Source of the DNA: Bacillota bacterium
GTDB taxonomy: Bacteria; Bacillota; Bacilli; Alicyclobacillales; SLC66
Direction: 5' to 3'
Length of the DNA: 5,811 bases
NCBI GenBank assembly: GCA_021820825.1
Contig: JAKADD010000179.1
Coordinates: forward strand, 1 to 5,811
The notes under the pieces were generated by a model. That model was given only the letters and a program-made list of their open reading frames with translations. It did no database searches and was not told the DNA's origin. Below, one piece after another: positions 1 through 5,811 of this stretch (its first letter is position 1; every line of letters begins with the position of its first letter). The translations under genes and the position numbers were made by a program.

Positions 1-380
1 GTCGGCCGCTGGTGCTTCGTTTCGGACGTTTTTTTCATATTACAGACAGGACGCTGGGCCGCGTCGAAACATATCTGGCGCGGTATGGAACGCTCACCCT
101 GTTTGGCGGATTTTTTATTCCGGGTATTCGCCACCTGACGGCGATCGTGGCCGGTTTGGGCGGGATGTCGTTTCCCCGGTTTGCGCTCGCCGCTTACGCA
201 GGAGTGTGCGTGTGGGTAACGGTGTTCATCACTCTGGGGCGCTTTGCGGGGCCGCAGATCGCTCTTGTGGCAGACAACCTGCCGATGCCTGTCGTACTCT
301 TTCTGCTTGGCGTCAGTCTGTTTCTGATGCTGTGCTCACTGATCGGATGGAAATCATGGAAACGCCGATATCGATCATGA
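1..380 (+). CDS. DedA-family membrane protein, C-terminal part (5' truncated)
   Basis: This is the C-terminal portion (about 126 residues) of a DedA/VTT-domain integral membrane protein. The frame is already open at the left edge (Arg-Pro-Leu before the first possible GTG at 12), so the true start lies outside the window and the GTG should not be taken as a start. Seen: the ARYG segment followed by GGFFIPGIRH (about 110-140), matching the DedA pattern G-x-F-x-P-G-x-R, then AGLGGMSFPRF and a Trp-containing hydrophobic helix, a last transmembrane helix (about 270-345), and a basic tail (WKSWKRRYRS) expected to be cytoplasmic. The Arg often found in GRF of this motif is Gly here, while the Arg of PGIR is kept. 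DedA proteins are linked to membrane homeostasis and polyprenyl-phosphate or phospholipid translocation; the exact substrate of this member cannot be told. It ends 67 bases before rodA and may share its transcript. Confidence 0.88.
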   Translation, partial: RPLVLRFGRFFHITDRTLGRVETYLARYGTLTLFGGFFIPGIRHLTAIVAGLGGMSFPRFALAAYAGVCVWVTVFITLGRFAGPQIALVADNLPMPVVLFLLGVSLFLMLCSLIGWKSWKRRYRS

Positions 381-435
381 GACGTTGCGCAAATGGGCCG
401 CTCGTGAGATGATGTTCTACAGATCATTTTTGCTT

Positions 436-440
436 GGAGG
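436..440 (+). promoter_or_regulatory. Ribosome binding site deciding the rodA start
   Basis: GGAGG lies 7 bases before ATG 448, an ideal Shine-Dalgarno sequence and spacing. It favours this start over the upstream in-frame TTG at 385. Confidence 0.8.
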
Positions 441-447
441 CAGTGGT

Positions 448-1641
448 ATGGAATCAATAGTGAAACGCAATATCCGCGATCTGGAGTATCCGCTGATTTT
501 TGTCATGATTTTCATCTCCGTTTTTAGCTGCATCGCGATATATACATCTACATACGGAAAAGCCAATCCCGCCATAGGAAACGCGTTCCTGGGCATCCCG
601 CCGCACATTCTTCTCCGCCAGGTTGTGTGGGAGATTTTGGGTTACACAGTCATGTTTGCGATGATGATGATTGATTACAAAACATTGTCAAAATGGCGTT
701 GGTGGATTTACGGTGTGTGCCTGTTCTTCCTTGTGGCGGTCTTTGCGTTCCATACGGTCAATGGCGCGCACAGTTGGATCTCGCTGCCCGCCGGGCTGAG
801 TTTTCAGCCGTCTGAGCTCATGAAACTGGCGTTGATCATATGGACGGCTGATTACATGGCGAAAATGAATGAAAAGGAGTATCCGGACTACTCATTCAAA
901 GGTCTGTTGCCTATTCTGGGCGTGTTTGCCGTGCCCTTCGTGCTGACTCTGAAGGAACCGGCTTTGGGCCAGGCGCTCGTCATGCTGGCAATCCTGTATG
1001 CGATGCTGCTCGTATACGTGCAGAAAAAGCATCTGCGCTCCATGATTGCTGGGTCAGCCGCGTTGTTGGTAGTGTTTGCTCTTGCGATTGGACCGTTTTC
1101 CCATGAAACCGTCAGTTTGCTCAGGCATCAACATATCATACATTCGTATCAGGCTAAACGTCTGATCACTTTTATCCAACCGGGTTCGAATCCGACAGGC
1201 GCTGGCTATCAGGTGCTGGAAGCGGAGATTGCAGTAGGGTCGGGAGGGGTCTTCGGATCCGGGTTGCTGCATGGCACGCAGACGAATGGAAGCTGGATTC
1301 CCGCTCAATGGACGGACTTCATATTTTCTGCGATCGCAGAACAGTTGGGTTTTATCGGATCCAGTGTTTTGATCATGCTTTTTCTGGTTATGCTATACCG
1401 GATGGTCAAAGTTGCCACTTCGGCTCTGGACGATTTTGGCGCGTACCTTGTGGCAGGATCAGTGGGTCTCTTTGCATTTCAGATCTTTGAGAACATCGGT
1501 ATGAATCTGGCCATCAGTCCTGCGACTGGCATTACGTTGCCGTTTGTCAGTTACGGTGGTTCTTCTCTGGTTGTTAACTTTCTTAGCATTGGAATTGTCC
1601 TTAGCATATCGCTGCGGAGGCGCACGCTCCGGTTCGACTGA
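448..1641 (+). CDS. rodA: SEDS-family peptidoglycan polymerase, RodA-like (RodA/FtsW/SpoVE)
   Basis: This is a polytopic membrane glycosyltransferase of 397 residues with about ten hydrophobic segments. The family polymerises lipid II into glycan strands together with a class B penicillin-binding protein. Landmarks are NGAHSW (residues 105-110), FQPSE (119-123), YQAKRLITFIQPGSNPTGAG in the large extracellular loop (234-253), VGSGG (263-267), HGTQT (275-279), TDFIF with Asp290 aligning to the essential Asp of RodA (E. coli Asp262), and GITLPFVSYGGSS (361-373). The loop and the TDFIF region resemble RodA more than FtsW. The start is placed at ATG 448 because GGAGG at 436-440 lies 7 bases upstream. 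The frame is open to a TTG at 385, which would add 21 residues, but that codon lacks a comparable site. Odd point: the motif usually read as PDLG is PALG (Ala172). The gene could also be annotated ftsW or spoVE; the family is certain, the subfamily is not. Confidence 0.9.
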   Translation: MESIVKRNIRDLEYPLIFVMIFISVFSCIAIYTSTYGKANPAIGNAFLGIPPHILLRQVVWEILGYTVMFAMMMIDYKTLSKWRWWIYGVCLFFLVAVFAFHTVNGAHSWISLPAGLSFQPSELMKLALIIWTADYMAKMNEKEYPDYSFKGLLPILGVFAVPFVLTLKEPALGQALVMLAILYAMLLVYVQKKHLRSMIAGSAALLVVFALAIGPFSHETVSLLRHQHIIHSYQAKRLITFIQPGSNPTGAGYQVLEAEIAVGSGGVFGSGLLHGTQTNGSWIPAQWTDFIFSAIAEQLGFIGSSVLIMLFLVMLYRMVKVATSALDDFGAYLVAGSVGLFAFQIFENIGMNLAISPATGITLPFVSYGGSSLVVNFLSIGIVLSISLRRRTLRFD

Positions 1642-1657
1642 TTTTATGTCGATCTGC

Positions 1658-1672
1658 GTGAGGTATTCTCAC
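1658..1672. repeat. Short perfect inverted repeat upstream of the glnA promoter
   Basis: GTGAG (1658-1662) and CTCAC (1668-1672) form a perfect 5-base inverted repeat around a 5-base spacer. It lies 8 bases before the -35 box of the glnA promoter and 16 bases after the rodA stop. No T-run follows, so it does not look like an intrinsic terminator of rodA. It could be a protein site or chance; a 5-base arm is weak evidence. Confidence 0.3.
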
Positions 1673-1680
1673 ACTCTGGA

Positions 1681-1710
1681 TTGACGTTTGTGTCGTTGCT
1701 GTCGTATACT
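1681..1710 (+). promoter_or_regulatory. Sigma-A type promoter of glnA
   Basis: TTGACG (1681-1686) and TATACT (1705-1710) each match the -35 and -10 consensus at five of six positions, with an 18-base spacer. Transcription would start near 1717, giving a leader of about 33 bases before TTG 1750. The first three bases of the -35 box are an in-frame TTG, which makes the longest open frame begin inside the promoter. The presence of the promoter argues against translation from there. Confidence 0.75.
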
Positions 1711-1711
1711 G

Positions 1712-1735
1712 ATTGTGATAGGTCCATTTTACAAT
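1712..1735. promoter_or_regulatory. Candidate operator: imperfect inverted repeat at the glnA transcription start
   Basis: ATTGTGA (1712-1718) and TTACAAT (1729-1735) are inverted repeats matching at six of seven positions, separated by 10 bases. They begin one base after the -10 box and cover the expected transcription start, where a bound repressor would block initiation. The half-sites resemble those of the GlnR/TnrA box of Bacilli (TGTNA-N7-TNACA), but the gap between TGTGA and TTACA is 10 rather than 7. Binding by GlnR is therefore not supported as it stands; a different regulator or chance remain possible. Confidence 0.4.
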
Positions 1736-1736
1736 T

Positions 1737-1741
1737 GGGAG
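1737..1741 (+). promoter_or_regulatory. Ribosome binding site deciding the glnA start
   Basis: GGGAG lies 8 bases before TTG 1750. It identifies this TTG, not the TTG at 1681, as the glnA start, and gives a protein that begins as other type I glutamine synthetases do. Confidence 0.75.
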
Positions 1742-1749
1742 ATGGTAGA

Positions 1750-3177
1750 TTGACGCCGTCGGACATTTTAGCTCTCATCAAAGAGAAAAATATTCAAATG
1801 GTTGATTTTCGCATTGTTGACATGCCAGGAAGGCAGCATCATGTAACGATACCTGCCGTTGAAATTGAAGAAGACAATCTGGTGAATGGCATTGCCTTTG
1901 ACGGGTCGAGTATCCAGGGATTTCGAGGCATTGAAGAGAGTGACATGGTGATGCGACCCGATCTTTCTACGGCGTACGTCGATGCGTTCACTGCCGTGCC
2001 GACACTCGATCTGATTTGTGACGTACACGAACCAGACGGCACGCGATACAATCGCGATCCGCGGTATATTGCTCAAAAAGCAGAAGCGTTTTTGTTGCAG
2101 ACAGGCATTGGTACAGCAGCCTATTTTGGACCTGAGTTGGAATTTTTTGTGTTTGACGATGTGCGCTTTTCCTCTGCACAGAGCGGGGCCTTTTATCACG
2201 TTGATTCAGAGGAAGCGAACTGGAATACAGGAAAGGATGAGGAAGGATCCAATCTTGGCTATAAGGTGAAGAACAAGGGCGGCTATTTCCCTGTTCAACC
2301 GACGGACAGCCAGCATGACTTGCGGACCGAGATTGTAATGGAGTTGATGAACGCGGGAATCCGGGTGGAACGGCATCACCACGAAGTGGCGTCCGCCGGA
2401 CAGGCTGAGATTAATTTCCGCTTCAGCACTCTGACAACCGTTGCCGATACCGTCCTGTTATACAAGTACATCGTGCGCAATGTCGCGAGGCGGTATGGCA
2501 AAGTGGCGACTTTTATGCCCAAGCCTGTGTATGGCGACAACGGTTCCGGCATGCATGTGCACCAGAGCATTTTTAACGGCGATACGCCGCTGTTTTTCGA
2601 AGAAGGCGCCTACGGCAACATGAGCAAGACAGCGATGCATTATATTGGCGGTATTTTGCATCATGCGCCAGCGCTGCTCGCGTTTGCGACACCGAGCACC
2701 AACTCGTTCAAACGCCTTGTGCCGGGATTTGAGGCGCCTGTCAATCTGGTGTTCTCCAAGGGCAATCGCAGCGCCGCCGTGCGTGTTCCGATTGCGGCTG
2801 TGTCGCCAAAATCGGCGCGCATGGAATTCCGTACGCCGGATGGAACGGCGAATCCCTATCTGGCGTTTGCGGCGATGCTGCTTGCCGGTCTGGACGGGAT
2901 TCGCAAGGAAATCGATCCAACGAAGCACGGGTATGGTCCTGTTGACAAGAACATTTATGAGTTATCCGACGAAGAGAAATCGGACATTCGCAGTGTGCCC
3001 GGATCACTGGAAGAAGTTCTTGCTGCGCTTCAGGAAGATCACGAGTTCCTGCTGGAAGGCGGCGTGTTCGACAAGGATTTCATTGAGGCCTGGATTTCCT
3101 TCAAGAGCACAACGGAAGTGCGGCAACTGGCCGTCCGGCCCCATCCATACGAGTTCCAGATGTACTTTGACATCTAG
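1750..3177 (+). CDS. glnA: Type I glutamine synthetase, E. coli-like (GSI-beta-type) length and motifs
   Basis: It condenses ammonium and glutamate to glutamine at the cost of ATP, as a cytosolic dodecamer. From TTG 1750 the protein is 475 residues, close to the 469 of E. coli GlnA and longer than the about 444 of Bacillus GlnA. Visible active-site residues are Asp51 and Ser54 in FDGSS, Glu129 and Glu131 in GPELEF, Glu212 in HHHEV, Glu220, Asn264-Gly265 and His269 in DNGSGMHVH, Glu328 in PGFEAP, and Arg361 in MEFRTPDG. The insert around 150-180 (WNTGKDEEGSNLGY then KGGYFPV) is typical of the longer type. Tyr403 in NIYELSDEE aligns with the adenylylated Tyr397 of E. coli. Residues GFRGIEESDM lack the Arg at the Bacillus Arg62 position used in GlnA feedback inhibition. 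The gene has its own promoter and a downstream hairpin, so it is probably monocistronic. No GlnR-type gene is adjacent in this window. Confidence 0.96.
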   Translation: MTPSDILALIKEKNIQMVDFRIVDMPGRQHHVTIPAVEIEEDNLVNGIAFDGSSIQGFRGIEESDMVMRPDLSTAYVDAFTAVPTLDLICDVHEPDGTRYNRDPRYIAQKAEAFLLQTGIGTAAYFGPELEFFVFDDVRFSSAQSGAFYHVDSEEANWNTGKDEEGSNLGYKVKNKGGYFPVQPTDSQHDLRTEIVMELMNAGIRVERHHHEVASAGQAEINFRFSTLTTVADTVLLYKYIVRNVARRYGKVATFMPKPVYGDNGSGMHVHQSIFNGDTPLFFEEGAYGNMSKTAMHYIGGILHHAPALLAFATPSTNSFKRLVPGFEAPVNLVFSKGNRSAAVRVPIAAVSPKSARMEFRTPDGTANPYLAFAAMLLAGLDGIRKEIDPTKHGYGPVDKNIYELSDEEKSDIRSVPGSLEEVLAALQEDHEFLLEGGVFDKDFIEAWISFKSTTEVRQLAVRPHPYEFQMYFDI

Positions 3178-3226
3178 GAGAGCTGTGTAAAGGCACGGAA
3201 CGCTGCAAAAACTGAACACTGTTGTG

Positions 3227-3267
3227 AAGGGCGCCGCTTCTTTTGCAGAGGGTGGCGCCCTTATTTT
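3227..3267 (+). terminator. Intrinsic terminator downstream of glnA
   Basis: AAGGGCGCC (3227-3235) pairs perfectly with GGCGCCCTT (3254-3262), with some further imperfect pairing inside the 18-base loop, and is followed by ATTTT. It lies 49 bases after the glnA stop and before the nfo promoter region. The T-run is short, so termination may be incomplete. Confidence 0.75.
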
Positions 3268-3280
3268 GCATGTGCGATTG

Positions 3281-3289
3281 TGGTAGACT
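3281..3289 (+). promoter_or_regulatory. Possible extended -10 promoter of nfo
   Basis: TGGTAGACT contains an extended -10 (TGN followed by TAGACT). A start near 3296 would leave a leader of about 26 bases before GTG 3322. No good -35 box is found at the proper distance, where the distal arm and tail of the glnA terminator lie. The call is tentative. Confidence 0.33.
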
Positions 3290-3310
3290 GAATGACAGCA
3301 GGAAGGGAAT

Positions 3311-3316
3311 GGTGAT
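3311..3316 (+). promoter_or_regulatory. Ribosome binding site of nfo
   Basis: GGTGAT complements the 16S rRNA 3' end beyond the usual GGAGG core and lies 5 bases before GTG 3322. It supports the GTG start; no in-frame ATG is available nearby. Confidence 0.55.
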
Positions 3317-3321
3317 GTTTT

Positions 3322-4164
3322 GTGAAACTCGGCGCCAATGTTTCCGTGGCCAAAACAGGGCTTTTGCGGGCGGTGGAAGAATCGGTCTCCTATGCGGCGG
3401 ATACGTATATGGTTTATACGCGCAGCAACCGCGGCGGCCCTGCCCGGCCCATCGAGCAGTTCAACCGCGATGAAGCGCAGCGCAGCATGGATGAACATGG
3501 ATTGACGGACCCCGTTGTTCATCTATCGTATCTGGTGAACCTGGCCAGCCAGAAAGATGACACCTTTGAGTACGGTGTGAATTTGCTTGCGGAGGAGATA
3601 AAACGCGTCGAATACCTTGGTTTTCGGTACATTGTCATGCATCCTGGCAGCCACGTGGGAACGGGTGTACAGACTGGCGTCAAGAGGATTGCCGAAGGAT
3701 TGAACGCGATTCTTCACGGGCAGGAGCAACTCTTCGTCTGTCTGGAGACAATGGCTGGCGATGGTTCGAAAATCGGCAACCGGTTCGAGGAAATTGCGGA
3801 AATCATGTCCTTGGTCAAATATCGGGATAAGTTGGCGGTGTGTATCGACACCTGCCACAACTACAGTGCGGGTTACGATATTGTCAACAACTTTGAGGGA
3901 TTTTTGCAACAGTTTGACGATGTGATTGGACTGGAACTTCTGAAGGTTGCCCATATCAACGATTCAAAGACGCCTTTCGGATCCGGCAAGGACCGTCATG
4001 CCAACATCGGACGCGGTTCTCTTGGGCTGGACGCCATCAGGCGGATCGTGAGGCATGAGGCTCTGGAGGGCATTCCACTGATTCTCGAAACGCCGGGTGG
4101 ACACTATAAACACGAAATTGCGCTCTTGCGGGGGGAAACGGATCTGCTGCAGGAAAGCGACTGA
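3322..4164 (+). CDS. nfo: Deoxyribonuclease IV (AP endonuclease, Nfo family)
   Basis: This is an endonuclease of base excision repair that cuts 5' to abasic sites and trims blocked 3' ends, using three metal ions (zinc) in a TIM-barrel fold. The 280 residues from GTG 3322 match the family's usual length. All nine metal ligands can be placed: His67 (VVHLSY), His107 (MHPGSHVG), Glu142 (LET), Asp176 and His179 (CIDTCH), His211 (VAHINDSK), Asp224 and His226 (GKDRHANIG), and Glu256 (LILETPGG). The three Nfo signature regions are thus present: the LET region, the DTCH segment and the NDSK segment. Small variations are NYSAGYD after DTCH, where AAGYD is common, and the N-terminal loop TRSNRGGPARPI. 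The enzyme appears intact. The GTG start is supported by GGTGAT 5 bases upstream. It is separated from glnA by a terminator and its stop faces that of the lipoprotein gene 22 bases away. Confidence 0.96.
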   Translation: MKLGANVSVAKTGLLRAVEESVSYAADTYMVYTRSNRGGPARPIEQFNRDEAQRSMDEHGLTDPVVHLSYLVNLASQKDDTFEYGVNLLAEEIKRVEYLGFRYIVMHPGSHVGTGVQTGVKRIAEGLNAILHGQEQLFVCLETMAGDGSKIGNRFEEIAEIMSLVKYRDKLAVCIDTCHNYSAGYDIVNNFEGFLQQFDDVIGLELLKVAHINDSKTPFGSGKDRHANIGRGSLGLDAIRRIVRHEALEGIPLILETPGGHYKHEIALLRGETDLLQESD

Positions 4165-4186
4165 AGCGCGAACTGCGCCGGCGATT

Positions 4187-5811
4187 TCAGGGAGCCAGCA
4201 GCGTAAAGCCGGATATCTGCCGCAGACTGCTGAGTCCTTGGGACGACAGGCTGACGTGGATCCTGGAGGAAGGGAAGAATGACACTTCACTGGCGCTGTA
4301 CGTGTACGTCGCGCCGGCGCGCTGTATCTGTACATAAACTTGGCCGTTGCCAGAACTGGGCGGGCCTGTGCGAATCATGAGCCGTATAAATTTCGAGAGC
4401 ATCCCTGTCTGTGCGTGGTTGGATAAACTGGTGAACGGCCCTATAGAATAGCGCCACGACTGCAAATAAAAAGAGGCATACCAAAGCCGGGATCCGCTGG
4501 ACTGTTTGCCCGACTGGATCCACTGAATGAGCGGTCCTTCGGTGGATTGCAGGATAAACGCGTGTCTGGCCGGTTTCTTGCCAAAGAATGCGGGAACGGC
4601 TGGCGGACTCCCGTGATTGGTGAGAGTGTATGCAAAAGGACCGTTTGGACGTGTAGACTCAGAAACACTTGCAGAAACGGGATTCTGTCCTTTTTGCGCT
4701 GTCACCGTGGCTTGACAGAGGGTAGCGTGAGCCTGGTTGTACAGAGTGATCCGGTACTGTCCTGCGGCGGTTGTCTGCAGCGTGCCTGTAACAGCCTGTC
4801 CGCTGTTTGGGGTCCGGGCGAGAGCCGGCAGATACAGATAGGGCAAAGACGTACTCTGCAGGAACCGTTGCGCGTTCTGTAGACCGGGGTTGACTGGTGT
4901 GCGGCTCACTGTGAGGCGTCCGTTTTGCGTGATGGCAAACGTCTGCTGCCCTGCGATGACAAAAGCCGTTCCGTTCTCGGTAAACGCAGTGAAGTGAGAA
5001 TATTTAGGAATTATTTTAACCTTTTGGCCGTTCGAAAAATCGTTGTAAACGATCATGCGCAGGGCGTTGTTTCTGTCCGGCAAGGAAGTCGAATAAAGCA
5101 CGCCGTTTCCGAAAGGTCCTATTAATGCGGGCGGTCCTGAATTGACGGTTGCGGAATAGAGGGTGACAGGCACGGCCGCAAAGGGCGCTGCGATGTAACG
5201 GATCTCCTGCGGCGCCGAGGACAGAGGCTGGGTCTGGGAAAATAGCGCGCCCTCTCCAAACTGATACAATTGCAGACGCGCAGCATAGCGCTTTTTTCCT
5301 ACTCGATAGACTGGCGCCTGATAGATGACCTGACCGGTTTCAAGTGGGAAGGAACGGCCCCTGAGTGACAGTGAGCCGTAGGGAGTCAGGTAGATCTTGC
5401 CATAGAGTCCGCCCGCGTCTAAGGCGCTCTGCGCACTGCCGGGCACGACCGTCCACACGATGCCGCGGGGCGTCGGCGCATACATGAGAAGGGCGCCGGC
5501 AGCAAGGGTGATTGTATAACGCACACCGCCCACAGTGAGTGCATCGGCTGTTGTCGCAAACGCTTTTTGCAGCTTGATGGGCGCATTTGCGCCGGCGGGC
5601 GTGCTGTGGTATCCCTGTAAAGTGAGCGGCAACGATTGTGAATGGAACTCCGGCCTGACTATCTGGCGGTTGATTGTATTCGGGTGCGTGGTTACGGTTG
5701 CGGTTTTCTGCGGGGACGCGGAGGCGAGGCTGCCGCACCCGGCGAGCGCAATTACAGTTCCCGCAGAGGCCGCAAGGTAGGTGAGAAATCGGAGTGTTTG
5801 CGCCTTTTTCA
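4187..5811 (-). CDS. Large secreted lipoprotein of unknown family (start codon missing one base)
   Basis: The frame stays open from the stop at 4187-4189 to the right edge. The last two bases read TG on this strand, followed by AAAAAGGCG, so the start codon (NTG) very probably begins one base outside, giving 541 residues. The N-terminus MKKAQTLRFLTYL and the hydrophobic stretch to LAGC form a type II signal peptide. Cys26 (codon 5737-5735) would be lipidated and Gly27 follows it, which suggests an envelope-anchored extracytoplasmic protein. After a Ser/Thr/Pro-rich linker (about 27-60), the rest is rich in Gly, Ser, Thr, Tyr and alternating hydrophobic residues, suggesting beta structure. Residues about 340-400 (including AGQYRITLYNQ and GPFAYTLTN) look like an Ig-type beta sandwich. 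The only other Cys is 366. I see no catalytic motif, transmembrane segment beyond the signal, or recognisable domain. A start at the internal TTG 5632 would lose the signal peptide and is rejected. Function unknown. Confidence 0.85.
   Translation of the reverse strand, partial: KKAQTLRFLTYLAASAGTVIALAGCGSLASASPQKTATVTTHPNTINRQIVRPEFHSQSLPLTLQGYHSTPAGANAPIKLQKAFATTADALTVGGVRYTITLAAGALLMYAPTPRGIVWTVVPGSAQSALDAGGLYGKIYLTPYGSLSLRGRSFPLETGQVIYQAPVYRVGKKRYAARLQLYQFGEGALFSQTQPLSSAPQEIRYIAAPFAAVPVTLYSATVNSGPPALIGPFGNGVLYSTSLPDRNNALRMIVYNDFSNGQKVKIIPKYSHFTAFTENGTAFVIAGQQTFAITQNGRLTVSRTPVNPGLQNAQRFLQSTSLPYLYLPALARTPNSGQAVTGTLQTTAAGQYRITLYNQAHATLCQATVTAQKGQNPVSASVSESTRPNGPFAYTLTNHGSPPAVPAFFGKKPARHAFILQSTEGPLIQWIQSGKQSSGSRLWYASFYLQSWRYSIGPFTSLSNHAQTGMLSKFIRLMIRTGPPSSGNGQVYVQIQRAGATYTYSASEVSFFPSSRIHVSLSSQGLSSLRQISGFTLLAP
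5735..5811 (-). other. Type II (lipoprotein) signal peptide and lipobox
   Basis: Translating from the right edge on the - strand gives a basic n-region (KK, then Arg8), a hydrophobic core (FLTYLAASAGTVIALAG) and the lipobox Leu23-Ala24-Gly25-Cys26. Signal peptidase II would cut before Cys26 (codon 5737-5735). This follows the standard pattern closely and settles the reading of the gene's N-terminus. Confidence 0.85.

Noticed and set aside
385..447. N-terminal extension of rodA from TTG 385
   Set aside because: No good ribosome binding site precedes it, whereas ATG 448 has GGAGG at ideal spacing.
1681..1749. N-terminal extension of glnA by 23 residues from TTG 1681
   Set aside because: The codon is part of the -35 box, has no ribosome binding site, and the extra residues do not resemble glutamine synthetases.
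2458..2928. Long antisense open frame of 156 codons on the - strand inside glnA
   Set aside because: It is a shadow of glnA, rich in Arg and His, and shows no recognisable protein or start signals. The same holds for the other overlapping frames in glnA and nfo.
3004..3522. 172-codon - strand frame across the glnA end, terminator and nfo start
   Set aside because: It crosses a clear terminator and two well-supported genes on the other strand, and its translation resembles no known protein.
4547..4882. 111-codon + strand frame opposite the lipoprotein gene
   Set aside because: It is an antisense shadow of the lipoprotein frame, with no ribosome binding site or recognisable content.
4998..5030. 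A+T-rich patch inside the lipoprotein gene, considered as a promoter or insertion scar
   Set aside because: It reads through in frame as a Lys/Ile-rich strand (QKVKIIPKYSHF), has no repeats at its ends, and no gene follows it.
1..5811. CRISPR array, insertion sequence, phage, defence or biosynthetic system
   Set aside because: No spaced direct repeats, terminal inverted repeats, transposase or integrase motifs, or clustered accessory genes are visible; all recognised genes are housekeeping.

Overview
The window holds five protein genes: four on the + strand (a DedA-family tail, a RodA/FtsW-type glycan polymerase, a type I glutamine synthetase and a deoxyribonuclease IV), followed by one convergent gene on the - strand for a large lipoprotein I cannot assign to a family. 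I see no rRNA, tRNA, CRISPR array, transposase or phage gene. The overall character is chromosomal housekeeping sequence. Base composition looks close to half G+C. Strong GGAGG-type ribosome binding sites, frequent TTG/GTG starts, sigma-A-like promoter hexamers and a classical lipobox suggest a Gram-positive bacterium of the Bacillota, perhaps an Alicyclobacillus-like Bacilli lineage. That taxonomic placement is inference only.

Layout. Bases 1-380 are the C-terminal part of a DedA-family membrane protein cut by the window edge. After 67 bases comes the SEDS-family gene (448-1641), called rodA-like, which may be cotranscribed with dedA. A 108-base intergenic region (1642-1749) carries a good sigma-A promoter (1681-1710), an imperfect inverted repeat over the expected transcription start, and a TTG-started glnA (1750-3177). 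Because an in-frame TTG forms the first three bases of the -35 box, the longest open frame overstates the glnA protein by 23 residues. A G+C-rich hairpin with a short T-run (3227-3267) ends glnA, and a weak extended -10 precedes nfo (3322-4164).

The nfo stop lies 22 bases from the stop of the convergent lipoprotein gene (4187 to the right edge). Read past its internal TTG, that gene's frame stays open to the last base, where a lipoprotein signal peptide with an LAGC lipobox appears. Only the first base of its start codon is missing.

Functionally these are separate units: envelope (dedA, rodA, lipoprotein), nitrogen assimilation (glnA) and base excision repair (nfo). I see no evidence for a defence or mobile system. 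The points most worth following are the E. coli-type glutamine synthetase with a tyrosine at the adenylylation position, its candidate operator, the unassigned lipoprotein, and an altered conserved motif in the RodA-like protein.
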